Source of the DNA: Clostridia bacterium
Lineage (GTDB): Bacteria > Bacillota_A > Clostridia > Lachnospirales > Lachnospiraceae
Direction: 5' to 3'
Assembly (NCBI GenBank): GCA_012515365.1
Contig: JAAYYM010000254.1
Span: forward strand, 1-8,837
DNA length: 8,837 nt
In this document: piece after piece, positions 1 through 4,874 of the stretch
Layout of the letters: each line of letters opens with the position of its first letter
How positions within the stretch are numbered: position 1 is the stretch's first letter
The notes under the pieces: generated by a model
What the model was told of the DNA's origin: nothing
What the model saw: the letters and a program-made list of their open reading frames with translations, nothing else
Database searches by the model: none
Translations under genes and position numbers: made by a program

Positions 1-21
1 AAGTCTGACTCTCCAGAAATA

Positions 22-129
22 TTGGTAAATCTTTGGTAAAATTGAGAGCGAAACACAAAAAACGCTTATTTTCGGGACTTATAAGACAATTTGAGACTTT
101 TCATCATGCCCGGTAAATCCTGCCGTGGC
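22..129. repeat. Attachment-site-like module, copy A
   Basis: Seen: on the plus strand, TTGGTAAATCTTTGGTAAA at 22-40 is a pair of TTGGTAAA direct repeats 11 bp apart. About 65 bp further on is CATGCCC (105-111), then a short variable stretch, then ATCCTGCCGTGGC (117-129). The same two blocks, in the same order and orientation, recur as copy B at 1707-1795. The paired repeat differs at 1 of 19 positions and the 25-bp block matches at 21 of 25; the sequence between is not clearly conserved. Inference: the paired repeats look like arm-type binding sites of a tyrosine integrase and the 25-bp block like a core site inside an LMW-PTP coding sequence. The block overlaps the LMW-PTP fragment at 104-151. 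No integrase gene is in the window, so the role is unproven. Confidence 0.5.
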
Positions 130-151
130 ACACAAATAATATTTTTATCAT
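104..151 (-). pseudogene. 5' fragment of a low-molecular-weight protein tyrosine phosphatase gene
   Basis: Seen: an ATG at 151-149 preceded by AGGAG (166-162, 10-nt spacer) opens a 15-codon frame, MIKILFVCHGRIYRA, closed by TGA at 106-104. Known: LMW-PTPs begin with a beta strand followed by the P-loop C-x5-R-S/T, typically FVCHGNICRSP. The fragment matches up to CHG and keeps a C-x5-R spacing (CHGRIYR), then stops where the rest (~140 residues) should follow. The start signals look intact, so a 15-residue peptide could be made, but it could not be an enzyme. It begins only 33 bp beyond the stop of the ATPase gene. Inference: the gene was cut at its P-loop by integration of an element, and this is the replaced 5' end. 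Chance similarity of a short peptide is possible, but a second copy at 1770-1817 makes it less likely. Confidence 0.55.
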
Positions 152-184
152 TTTCTCATAACTCCTGTTTTTATACGCTTTGCA

Positions 185-1486
185 CTAGCAATCCAAACTA
201 TTAACATCCAGTAAAAACTCTTTCACCCCCATCATGACATAACCATTGTCATCACGTCTTGGCTTCATACTTTTTTCTACCAAAATAATCTTCTTAAAAG
301 AATCATTTGCTTTATCAAAGGATCTAGTTTCCTGCTTGTATTTCTCCTCATCAGGAATTGCATAAGCAGATTGGATATAATACTTTTTACTTCCCATAGT
401 GGCTATAAAATCAATTTCCAACTGCTTTCTTATCTCTTTCCCAGTCTCGTCTCTTTCCCGTGATTCTACAACACCCACATCAGCTTTAAAACCACGGAAA
501 CGCAATTCATTGTAAATAATATTTTCCATAATATGAGTGGCTTCAATTTGTCTAAAATTCAATCTTGCATTGCGAAGTCCCACATCTTCAAAGTATATTT
601 TATATGGAGTTCCTATATATTTTCTTCCCTTTACATCGAATCTCTTCACTCTGTTAAGCATAAATGCATCTTCCATATGTTCAATATATTTGTCTACTGT
701 TACTTCGCTTATTCTTGTTTGCTTTACAGATGCAAAGGTGGCAGAAAGTTTTCTTGGATTCGTTAACGTTGAAATCCCAGAGGAAATCACATCCAATAGT
801 TCTCCTATCGCACAATCCTCATGCAAATGATACCGGTTAATAATATCTCTTAGATACAAATTTTTCATTTGAGTTGTAAGATATGACACCTTTTGTTCTT
901 CTGTCCCCATAAGTGCCACTGCCGGAAGTCCCCCATAAACAGAATAATCATCAAATGCTTCCTCTTTACTTCCATCATACACACTGAAAAATTCAGAGAA
1001 TGATAATGGTAAAACATGAATTTCATCACCACGTCCTTCAAACTCTGTCAAAATATCCTTTGAAAGAAATCTGGAATTACTCCCAGTAACATATACATCT
1101 AAATTCTTTTTACGCAGAAATCCATTTAGTACAGACTCAAATGCACCAAGATTCTGAACCTCATCCAACAGCAAATAATACATTTCTTTATCTATGATTT
1201 GTTGGTTTAAATACTCCAAAAATCTTTTAGGATCCACCTTTCTATCTTCTTTCGCATTATCAAACAAAAGAGGATCCTCGCCAATCCTTATTAAATCGTC
1301 CGCAGAGTCAAATGCAAACATTAACACATGATTATCTTTAATACCGTTTTTAATCAAATGATTGTAAAACAATGTATTTAACAAATACGATTTTCCACAT
1401 CTTCTGATACCTGTAATCACTTTGACAAATCCATTGTTTTTTCGATTAATCAGCCGATTAAGATACACATCTCTTTTTATTTCCAT
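185..1486 (-). CDS. AAA-family ATPase with DUF4143 (AAA_14) and PD-(D/E)XK-like tail
   Basis: A 433-residue cytoplasmic protein of typical length for the AAA_14/DUF4143 family, common in bacterial accessory regions and of unknown cellular role. Seen: Walker A TGIRRCGKS at residues 25-33; Walker B YYLLLDEV at 103-110 with D108/E109; a sensor-like VTGSNSRFLS at 133-142. The DUF4143 region runs from about 180 to 320 (YGGLPAVAL; YLRDIINRY). The C-terminal ~110 residues (ENIIYNELRFRGF, then EIDFIA at 357-361 and YYIQSAY at 369-375) resemble the degenerate nuclease-like fold usual in this family. The ATG at 1486 follows GGTGGAG with good spacing. A near-consensus promoter lies upstream (1540-1568). 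It is monocistronic and sits between two directly repeated attachment-like modules, which suggests mobile-element cargo. The frame is intact with all ATPase motifs. Family assignment is firm, function unknown. Confidence 0.92.
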   Translation of the reverse strand: MEIKRDVYLNRLINRKNNGFVKVITGIRRCGKSYLLNTLFYNHLIKNGIKDNHVLMFAFDSADDLIRIGEDPLLFDNAKEDRKVDPKRFLEYLNQQIIDKEMYYLLLDEVQNLGAFESVLNGFLRKKNLDVYVTGSNSRFLSKDILTEFEGRGDEIHVLPLSFSEFFSVYDGSKEEAFDDYSVYGGLPAVALMGTEEQKVSYLTTQMKNLYLRDIINRYHLHEDCAIGELLDVISSGISTLTNPRKLSATFASVKQTRISEVTVDKYIEHMEDAFMLNRVKRFDVKGRKYIGTPYKIYFEDVGLRNARLNFRQIEATHIMENIIYNELRFRGFKADVGVVESRERDETGKEIRKQLEIDFIATMGSKKYYIQSAYAIPDEEKYKQETRSFDKANDSFKKIILVEKSMKPRRDDNGYVMMGVKEFLLDVNSLDC

Positions 1487-1539
1487 TTTTTACTCCACCA
1501 ATAAATATTTTTGTCGATAACGTCACTTTTATAAAGCCA

Positions 1540-1568
1540 ATTATATATCTATTATGTCTACTTGTAAA
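1540..1568 (-). promoter_or_regulatory. Promoter of the DUF4143 ATPase gene
   Basis: On the minus strand a -35 box TTTACA (1568-1563, 5 of 6 to consensus) and a -10 box TATAAT (1545-1540) are separated by exactly 17 bp. The predicted transcription start is near 1533, giving a leader of about 45 nt before the ATG at 1486. Confidence 0.7.
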
Positions 1569-1579
1569 CTCTATGTTTT

Positions 1580-1607
1580 ATATTTTTGCCGCAAGTGGCA
1601 AAAATAT
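1580..1607. repeat. Perfect 11-bp inverted repeat (hairpin)
   Basis: ATATTTTTGCC, a 6-base loop GCAAGT, then GGCAAAAATAT. Arms are perfectly complementary, with a GGC clamp at the loop and an A/T outer stem. It lies just upstream of the ATPase promoter (the -35 ends at 1568). It could be a weak bidirectional terminator insulating the ATPase gene, since the outer stem supplies a T-tract on either strand, or an operator. There is no separate U-run beyond the stem. Confidence 0.5.
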
Positions 1608-1659
1608 TCATAAATCTAGTCTATTAATACAAAACTGCAAATCTGACGCTCCGAGTAAT

Positions 1660-1682
1660 CATCTTGACCTTCGGTCAAGATG
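1660..1682. repeat. Perfect 10-bp inverted repeat with 3-nt loop
   Basis: CATCTTGACC, TTC, GGTCAAGATG; it can also be drawn as a 9-bp stem with a short pyrimidine-rich loop. No T-run follows on either strand, so it is not a standard rho-independent terminator. It lies 24 bp from the paired direct repeats of module B (1707-1725). Together with the hairpin at 1580-1607 it accounts for most of the structure in the roughly 280-bp gene-free stretch between the ATPase start and the LMW-PTP remnant. I see no other genes there. Confidence 0.5.
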
Positions 1683-1706
1683 TAGCGCTCACTTATGTTC
1701 GCTTTA

Positions 1707-1795
1707 TTGGTAAATCGTTGGTAAAATCAAATTTGAAGTATAGAAAACGTTGGAATCACAAGGATTTTGTCATGCCCCAAATATCCTGCCGTGGC
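1707..1795. repeat. Attachment-site-like module, copy B
   Basis: Second copy of the module at 22-129, in direct orientation. TTGGTAAATCGTTGGTAAA lies at 1707-1725, and CATGCCC (1771-1777) and ATCCTGCCGTGGC (1783-1795) have the same 17-bp offset between CATGCC and GCCGTGGC as in copy A. The bases between those two conserved blocks differ from copy A, as expected for the variable overlap region of a tyrosine-recombinase core site. That reading is inference. The distance from paired repeat to core is about 20 bp shorter than in copy A. Confidence 0.5.
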
Positions 1796-1817
1796 GGATG
1801 AACAATATTCTGTCTAC
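1770..1817 (-). pseudogene. Decayed 5' fragment of an LMW protein tyrosine phosphatase gene
   Basis: The minus strand reads VDRILFIRHGRIFGA and then TGA (1772-1770). It parallels the fragment at 104-151 (KILFVCHGRIYRA) and the LMW-PTP N-terminus (ILFVCHGNICRS). The catalytic Cys is Arg here and the P-loop Arg is gone. There is no ATG: the expected start position is GTA (1817-1815), 6 nt after AGGA (1827-1824). That AGGA overlaps the TAG stop of the methyltransferase remnant, which is the spacing expected if a methyltransferase gene once ran directly into a phosphatase gene in one operon. This is the older, more degenerate of the two copies. Confidence 0.45.
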
Positions 1818-1825
1818 TATTTTTC

Positions 1826-1984
1826 CTACAATAGTTTTTTCTCATTTTTAAATATATCGAGCGCATGGCTTGTAACACCGACAAAATCACCGCGTTCACA
1901 AGTAACATAATGATATTTCATAAAAAGCTCAAACATATCCTCATCCATACGGTCTATCACTTCTCGCATCATGAGAGCTAAAGC
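1826..1984 (-). pseudogene. 3' fragment of a probable class I SAM-dependent methyltransferase gene
   Basis: An open frame of about 52 codons ending in TAG at 1828-1826 reads ALALMMREVIDRMDEDMF, then ELFMKYHYVTCERGDFVG, then VTSHALDIFKNEKKLL. The pattern YHxxTCER-x-D-xxG-xxxHxLDIF is, from memory, that of the C-terminal end of a family of small SAM methyltransferases; the SAM-binding glycine-rich region is missing. The frame starts at the junction with the flavodoxin remnant (about 1980-1987), so it has no start of its own except internal ATGs near 1972. I am confident it is a coding remnant because of its protein-like composition, and moderately confident of the family. Another alpha/beta enzyme tail remains possible. 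Confidence 0.5.
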
Positions 1985-2093
1985 CTGTTTGATCCGCTAA
2001 AATTCTTGCATATTCTTTTGTACTTCCTGTATTTGTTGTGTATACGATTGCTTTAATCAGCCAACCCGTATTTTGAGTATTTTCCTCACTCAT
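1941..2093 (-). pseudogene. 5' fragment of a flavodoxin gene
   Basis: The ATG at 2093 follows GAGGGTG and opens 50 codons: MSEENTQNTGWLIKAIVYTT, NTGSTKEYARILADQTG, then SSHDARSDRPYG and TGA at 1943-1941. The segment AIVYTTNTGSTKEYA is the first beta strand and FMN-phosphate-binding loop of flavodoxins (T/S-x-T-G-x-T). Homology ends after about residue 37. The remaining codons are the methyltransferase remnant read in another frame, so the rest (~100+ residues) is lost. The start is 21 nt downstream of the tetR stop, so it was cotranscribed with and probably controlled by that regulator. The fragment keeps a good ribosome binding site but cannot form a complete FMN site. Confidence 0.75.
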
Positions 2094-2114
2094 TCAAACA
2101 CCCTCTTTCTAATG

Positions 2115-2729
2115 TCACTCAAATCCCAGTCTTTTTGCAAACTGTTCAATATGTTCTTTTAATAACTGCAGCAGTTCCTTTTCTTGTCCTGCAAGATCGT
2201 ACATGCTGATTAACAAGAAAATAGGACCATAGAAATCCATTGCAACTTGTTTAGGATTATCTTTTCTTCCTTTTTCTTTCAGCATTTCGGCAAAAAGTTC
2301 TGTCATAAACTGAATCGGTCCAGTTGCTAAATAGTTCTGATATAGCTGATTCATCTCTTCATTTCTGTACTGTTCAAGTGTCAGCATTTTCCTAAAGTTA
2401 CAAGAAAAATCTTCCTCTGTCCAATGCCTGAATTGCACCTCTGAAAAGATTTTTATCTTCTCTAACGGTGTCCTGTTATAACTTTCTGCCATTTTCTGAA
2501 ATGTTCCTTCCGGCATTTGATATTTTTCTGCTCTTAGCTGATCCATTTGATTCATTCTCTCTACAATGCTATCAAAAATTTCCTGTTTACTTTTGTAATG
2601 TTTATATAATGCAGGTTTGGTAATGTCCAGCTTCTTGGCGATGTCACTCATGGATGTAGCCATATAACCATTCTGTGCAAATAAAACTAATGCCTCTTGT
2701 AAAATACGCTCTTTTGTGTTTACTTCCAT
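2115..2729 (-). CDS. TetR/AcrR family transcriptional regulator
   Basis: A 204-residue DNA-binding regulator of normal family length. Seen: N-terminal TetR helix-turn-helix at about residues 6-52 (KERILQEALVLFAQNGYMAT, then SMSDIAKKLDITKPALYKHY, then KSKQEIF). The helical C-terminal half, with no recognisable ligand signature, is the expected dimerisation and ligand domain. The ATG at 2729 follows GGGAGGA with a 5-nt spacer. Its own promoter (2768-2796) contains two operator-like palindromes, so autorepression is likely. The next gene, 21 nt downstream, is the truncated flavodoxin, presumably its former target. With that gene and the following methyltransferase destroyed, the regulator may be an orphan. 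Ligand unknown; family assignment is certain. Confidence 0.93.
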   Translation of the reverse strand: MEVNTKERILQEALVLFAQNGYMATSMSDIAKKLDITKPALYKHYKSKQEIFDSIVERMNQMDQLRAEKYQMPEGTFQKMAESYNRTPLEKIKIFSEVQFRHWTEEDFSCNFRKMLTLEQYRNEEMNQLYQNYLATGPIQFMTELFAEMLKEKGRKDNPKQVAMDFYGPIFLLISMYDLAGQEKELLQLLKEHIEQFAKRLGFE

Positions 2730-2747
2730 TCAGTTCCTCCCTTTTTT

Positions 2748-2763
2748 GTTACCGCTCGGTAAC
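2748..2763. promoter_or_regulatory. TetR-type operator, downstream site
   Basis: GTTACCGCTCGGTAAC: a perfect 7-bp inverted repeat around CT. It lies just downstream of the -10 box and covers the predicted transcription start, so a bound repressor would block initiation. It matches the second site (2774-2789) when that one is read on the opposite strand. Confidence 0.75.
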
Positions 2764-2767
2764 TTTA

Positions 2768-2796
2768 ATTATAGTGACCGAGTGGTAACCTGCCAA
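2768..2796 (-). promoter_or_regulatory. Promoter of the tetR-flavodoxin operon
   Basis: Minus-strand -35 TTGGCA (2796-2791) and -10 TATAAT (2773-2768) with a 17-bp spacer, the spacer being an operator. The predicted start near 2761 falls within the other operator. The arrangement indicates a strong promoter tightly repressed by the TetR-family protein it drives. Confidence 0.8.
2774..2789. promoter_or_regulatory. TetR-type operator, spacer site
   Basis: GTGACCGAGTGGTAAC: an imperfect palindrome whose reverse complement matches the first operator at 14 of 16 positions. Centre-to-centre distance is 26 bp. It fills 16 of the 17 bp between the -35 and -10 boxes of the tetR promoter, a classic repression position. 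Confidence 0.75.
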
Positions 2797-2818
2797 TACT
2801 TATTTACATTTTTTCCTC

Positions 2819-2855
2819 AAAAAAAATATCGGAAACCCTATCAAAGTTTCCGATA
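2819..2855 (-). terminator. Rho-independent terminator of the toxin-antitoxin operon
   Basis: A perfect 10-bp stem (TATCGGAAAC at 2827-2836, GTTTCCGATA at 2846-2855) with a 9-nt loop is followed on the minus strand by eight T residues (2826-2819). It ends transcription arriving from the antitoxin gene (stop at 2994) and insulates the tetR promoter just beyond. A weaker T-tract after the stem on the plus strand could let it work in both directions. Confidence 0.8.
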
Positions 2856-2993
2856 CATTTTTATAGTGACTCATATTTCGATCCTACCAACCATTAACAA
2901 TGCTGGTTTGCGTGATTTTTTTGTTGGTGCTATAACAACAAATGTTGTCATAATAGCAGCTAAATCACTGCAGAAAGAACTAGAAACGGCGGT

Positions 2994-3992
2994 TCACATA
3001 TAACTTTGAATATAGTTATTCAATTTCTCCGCAGTATCAATTCCATAATTGTTTGAAACCCAACTGAAATACTTCTTAATTTCATTTTTATCTATTATTT
3101 CTCGTGATGGTTGTAATGACTCATAATCAGTTCTAGCCTCTTTCCATGGAGTTTCATTATGAGTAATAGTCTCTAATACTTTTCCACTATACTTACCAAA
3201 TGAATGAATGACCAAATCTATTACTTTCTTTTCCTGGTCGCTTAGTTTCTCAAATCGTTCTTTAAATATAGCAAATCTATTATCCTCAATTGGATTGTAT
3301 TTGAAATCTTTAAACAAATCATAAACCTCTTCATATACTGGTCCATGAACCCATGCCATACAATCTTCTTCATATAAAGGCTCGCCAAACATAACCATGT
3401 ATATTCCCTGTATGAAGTATAGGATTTTCTGTAATGCTAATGGAGTTATCTCCTGCATCTGGTCAAATATATATGATATTGATAAAAGCATTTTATCTGA
3501 AACGCAAAAAAATCCTGCTATTTTTTCAGCAGCCTGGATTGCTTTTCTATATGCAGTTTCTCCTAGTTTCTCAGCATTTTTGTTTAACAATTCAATCATA
3601 TAAGTAGGTGATGACAACGATTTCTTAATAATGTCTGAATATTCTTTAGATGGCATTTGACCTGCTAAATACCGTGTGATAGTTATTTCACCAAAACCAA
3701 GCGCAACGGATAATGGGGCTTTTCCAATGTTATATATATCCATAATCTTTTGAATGTCATCAACACTAACAAGACCTTCTTTTTTTCGGTACTGTTCATC
3801 AATACTTTTCATATTAATATCCATTAACCCAGGAATATCCATTTCCCGTCCGCACTCATCACACACAGCGACTATAATTTCAAAATCATAAGTTTTCTCT
3901 TTAATCACTTTTGAGACAATTCTCTTACGCAACTGATATGTCGTTTCTTTTCTGCATTGTGTACAGAAATCCACTTTTCTCTCCTTTGCCAT
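2994..3992 (-). CDS. Antitoxin-like protein: MqsA-like zinc finger, HTH and Panacea (DUF4065) domain
   Basis: A 332-residue protein with three parts. Residues 1-55 hold a zinc-ribbon pattern C10-x2-C13 and C44-x2-C47 (VCDECGRE) like the N-terminus of MqsA-type antitoxins. Residues about 72-135 form an Xre-like helix-turn-helix region (IQKIMDIYNI; LSVALGFGEITITRYLAG). Residues about 165-290 match the Panacea/SocA-like DUF4065 domain: TPLALQKILYFIQGIYMV at 183-200, AWVHGPVYEEVYDLFKDF at 213-230, and THNETPWKEAR at 277-287. Panacea domains are known as antitoxin modules paired with varied toxins. The ATG at 3992 has a strong GAGGAGG site. The gene lies 31 nt downstream of the putative toxin gene, and the HTH suggests it represses the shared promoter at 4377-4405. 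Domain calls are firm; the antitoxin role is inferred from architecture and neighbourhood. Confidence 0.88.
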   Translation of the reverse strand: MAKERKVDFCTQCRKETTYQLRKRIVSKVIKEKTYDFEIIVAVCDECGREMDIPGLMDINMKSIDEQYRKKEGLVSVDDIQKIMDIYNIGKAPLSVALGFGEITITRYLAGQMPSKEYSDIIKKSLSSPTYMIELLNKNAEKLGETAYRKAIQAAEKIAGFFCVSDKMLLSISYIFDQMQEITPLALQKILYFIQGIYMVMFGEPLYEEDCMAWVHGPVYEEVYDLFKDFKYNPIEDNRFAIFKERFEKLSDQEKKVIDLVIHSFGKYSGKVLETITHNETPWKEARTDYESLQPSREIIDKNEIKKYFSWVSNNYGIDTAEKLNNYIQSYM

Positions 3993-4023
3993 TGTGTTAT
4001 CCTCCTCTAATTTGCTTCCTTTG

Positions 4024-4329
4024 TTATTTGAATTTATATTTCAATGGATGCCTTTGTTTATGGAACGAAATAACAATTACATATTTCGATTCCAACTTGT
4101 TAAATTTGATGTAGATGGAAACCACGTCTCCTCCAGCACCAAATCTATGCAATAAGTTTACATCTTTTCCAAATACATATAACATTTCATGTTCATATCC
4201 AGCATGTTCATTCGGTAATATCTCAGAGAAGTCTATAGTTGTTAGACTAAGTAGGATCTGCTTTCTCTTTGCCTCATCAATTATATAATTCATGAATAAA
4301 TCCTGATTCTCTTGCCTTCTATCATTCAT
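4024..4329 (-). CDS. Putative type II toxin, partner of the Panacea antitoxin
   Basis: A 101-residue protein with no signal peptide or membrane segment. The N-terminal half is helical and charged (RRQENQDLFMNYIIDEAKRK). The C-terminal half looks like successive beta strands (HEMLYVFGKD; VVSIYIKFN; KYVIVISFH) and ends in a basic tail, HKQRHPLKYKFK. Size, strand-rich end and toxin-first gene order resemble the MqsR/RelE group of small mRNA interferases (MqsR also ends with a VYLKI...VLIVSF strand pair), but I do not recognise a specific family or catalytic set. The ATG at 4329 follows GGAG. It is the first gene of an operon with the antitoxin gene 31 nt downstream and is driven by the repeat-flanked promoter just upstream. 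The toxin role is inferred mainly from the neighbour. Confidence 0.65.
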   Translation of the reverse strand: MNDRRQENQDLFMNYIIDEAKRKQILLSLTTIDFSEILPNEHAGYEHEMLYVFGKDVNLLHRFGAGGDVVSIYIKFNKLESKYVIVISFHKQRHPLKYKFK

Positions 4330-4352
4330 TTCAACTCCATATTTATATGATA

Positions 4353-4416
4353 GGTTTTTGTTAATATCCTATCATCATTATATATGGATGATTGCTTTTT
4401 GTCAATATCCTATCAT
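4353..4416 (-). promoter_or_regulatory. Toxin-antitoxin promoter flanked by direct operator repeats
   Basis: Minus strand -35 TTGACA (4405-4400) and -10 TATAAT (4382-4377) with a 17-bp spacer are a perfect consensus pair. A 23-bp unit beginning ATGATAGGATATT and ending in ACAAAAA occurs at 4416-4394, covering the -35, and at 4375-4353, just after the -10. The two copies match at 21 of 23 and lie 41 bp apart, about four helical turns. A third half-site in inverted orientation (CCTATCAT on the minus strand) lies at 4347-4354. These are likely operators for the HTH antitoxin. That is inference. Confidence 0.75.
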
Positions 4417-4752
4417 TGTATTGTCACTAATATTTCTATTCCAATAAAGCATTACTGCACTAATAAACATAACGCACACTTCCACTATGGGTATGATCAT
4501 CCACAGAACATTCCCACCCCAAATTCCCGGCATAACAATAATTCCGATCCCACTAAGCAAAACATTTCGTAAAAGTGAAATACACAATAATGGAGTCGTA
4601 AAACTAAGTGCTGCAAGCGCATCCGCACCTACTCCTTTTCCTATTACAATTGCGTCTGTTAATGTGTAAACAGACATTACCATCGCACTTCCCAACGAAG
4701 GGATCAAGAATTTGAGATATAATTTTTTAATATTATCATTTAATAAATTCAT
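4402..4752 (-). pseudogene. MATE family efflux transporter, internally deleted
   Basis: A 116-codon open frame, whereas MATE transporters have about 450 residues and 12 membrane helices. Residues 1-55 are a normal MATE N-terminus (IKKLYLKFLIPSLGSAMVMS, then TDAIVIGKGVGADALAALSF). From about residue 57 the sequence (ISLLRNVLLSGIGIIVMPGI, then WGGNVLWMIIPIVEV) looks like the last two helices of the same family. About 300 residues are therefore missing, and the join near FTTPL/LCISLL is in frame. The ATG at 4752 retains an upstream GGAG. The last codons (SDNTMIGY and TGA) run into the toxin promoter repeat, so the native C-terminus may also be replaced. A residual 2-4-helix membrane protein might be made, but transport is not expected. 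Confidence 0.8.
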
Positions 4753-4796
4753 TTTTCTACTCCATATACATCCTATTATTTTCAGACAACATAATT

Positions 4797-4827
4797 AAAA
4801 AAGCCAGATAAGAATATCTTATCTGAC
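4797..4827 (-). terminator. Terminator of the PHP phosphatase gene
   Basis: The minus strand folds into an 11-bp stem (GTCAGATAAGA / TCTTATCTGGC with one G-T pair) and a 3-nt loop, followed at once by TTTTTT (4802-4797). It lies 48 bp past the stop of the PHP gene and separates it from the MATE remnant. Confidence 0.85.
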
Positions 4828-4874
4828 TCATAATCAATCACGTCCATCCGGGAATCTCAATCACCCAATTCTCT

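Noticed and set aside
1660..1682. Hairpin taken as a rho-independent terminator
   Set aside because: No T-run follows the stem on either strand.
1671..1726. Minus-strand codons reading ILPTIYQ-stop at module B (and ILPKIYQ at module A), which resemble an integrase C-terminus
   Set aside because: The frame at B is open for only about 20 codons before a stop, with no integrase motifs. The paired TTGGTAAA repeats explain the similarity better.
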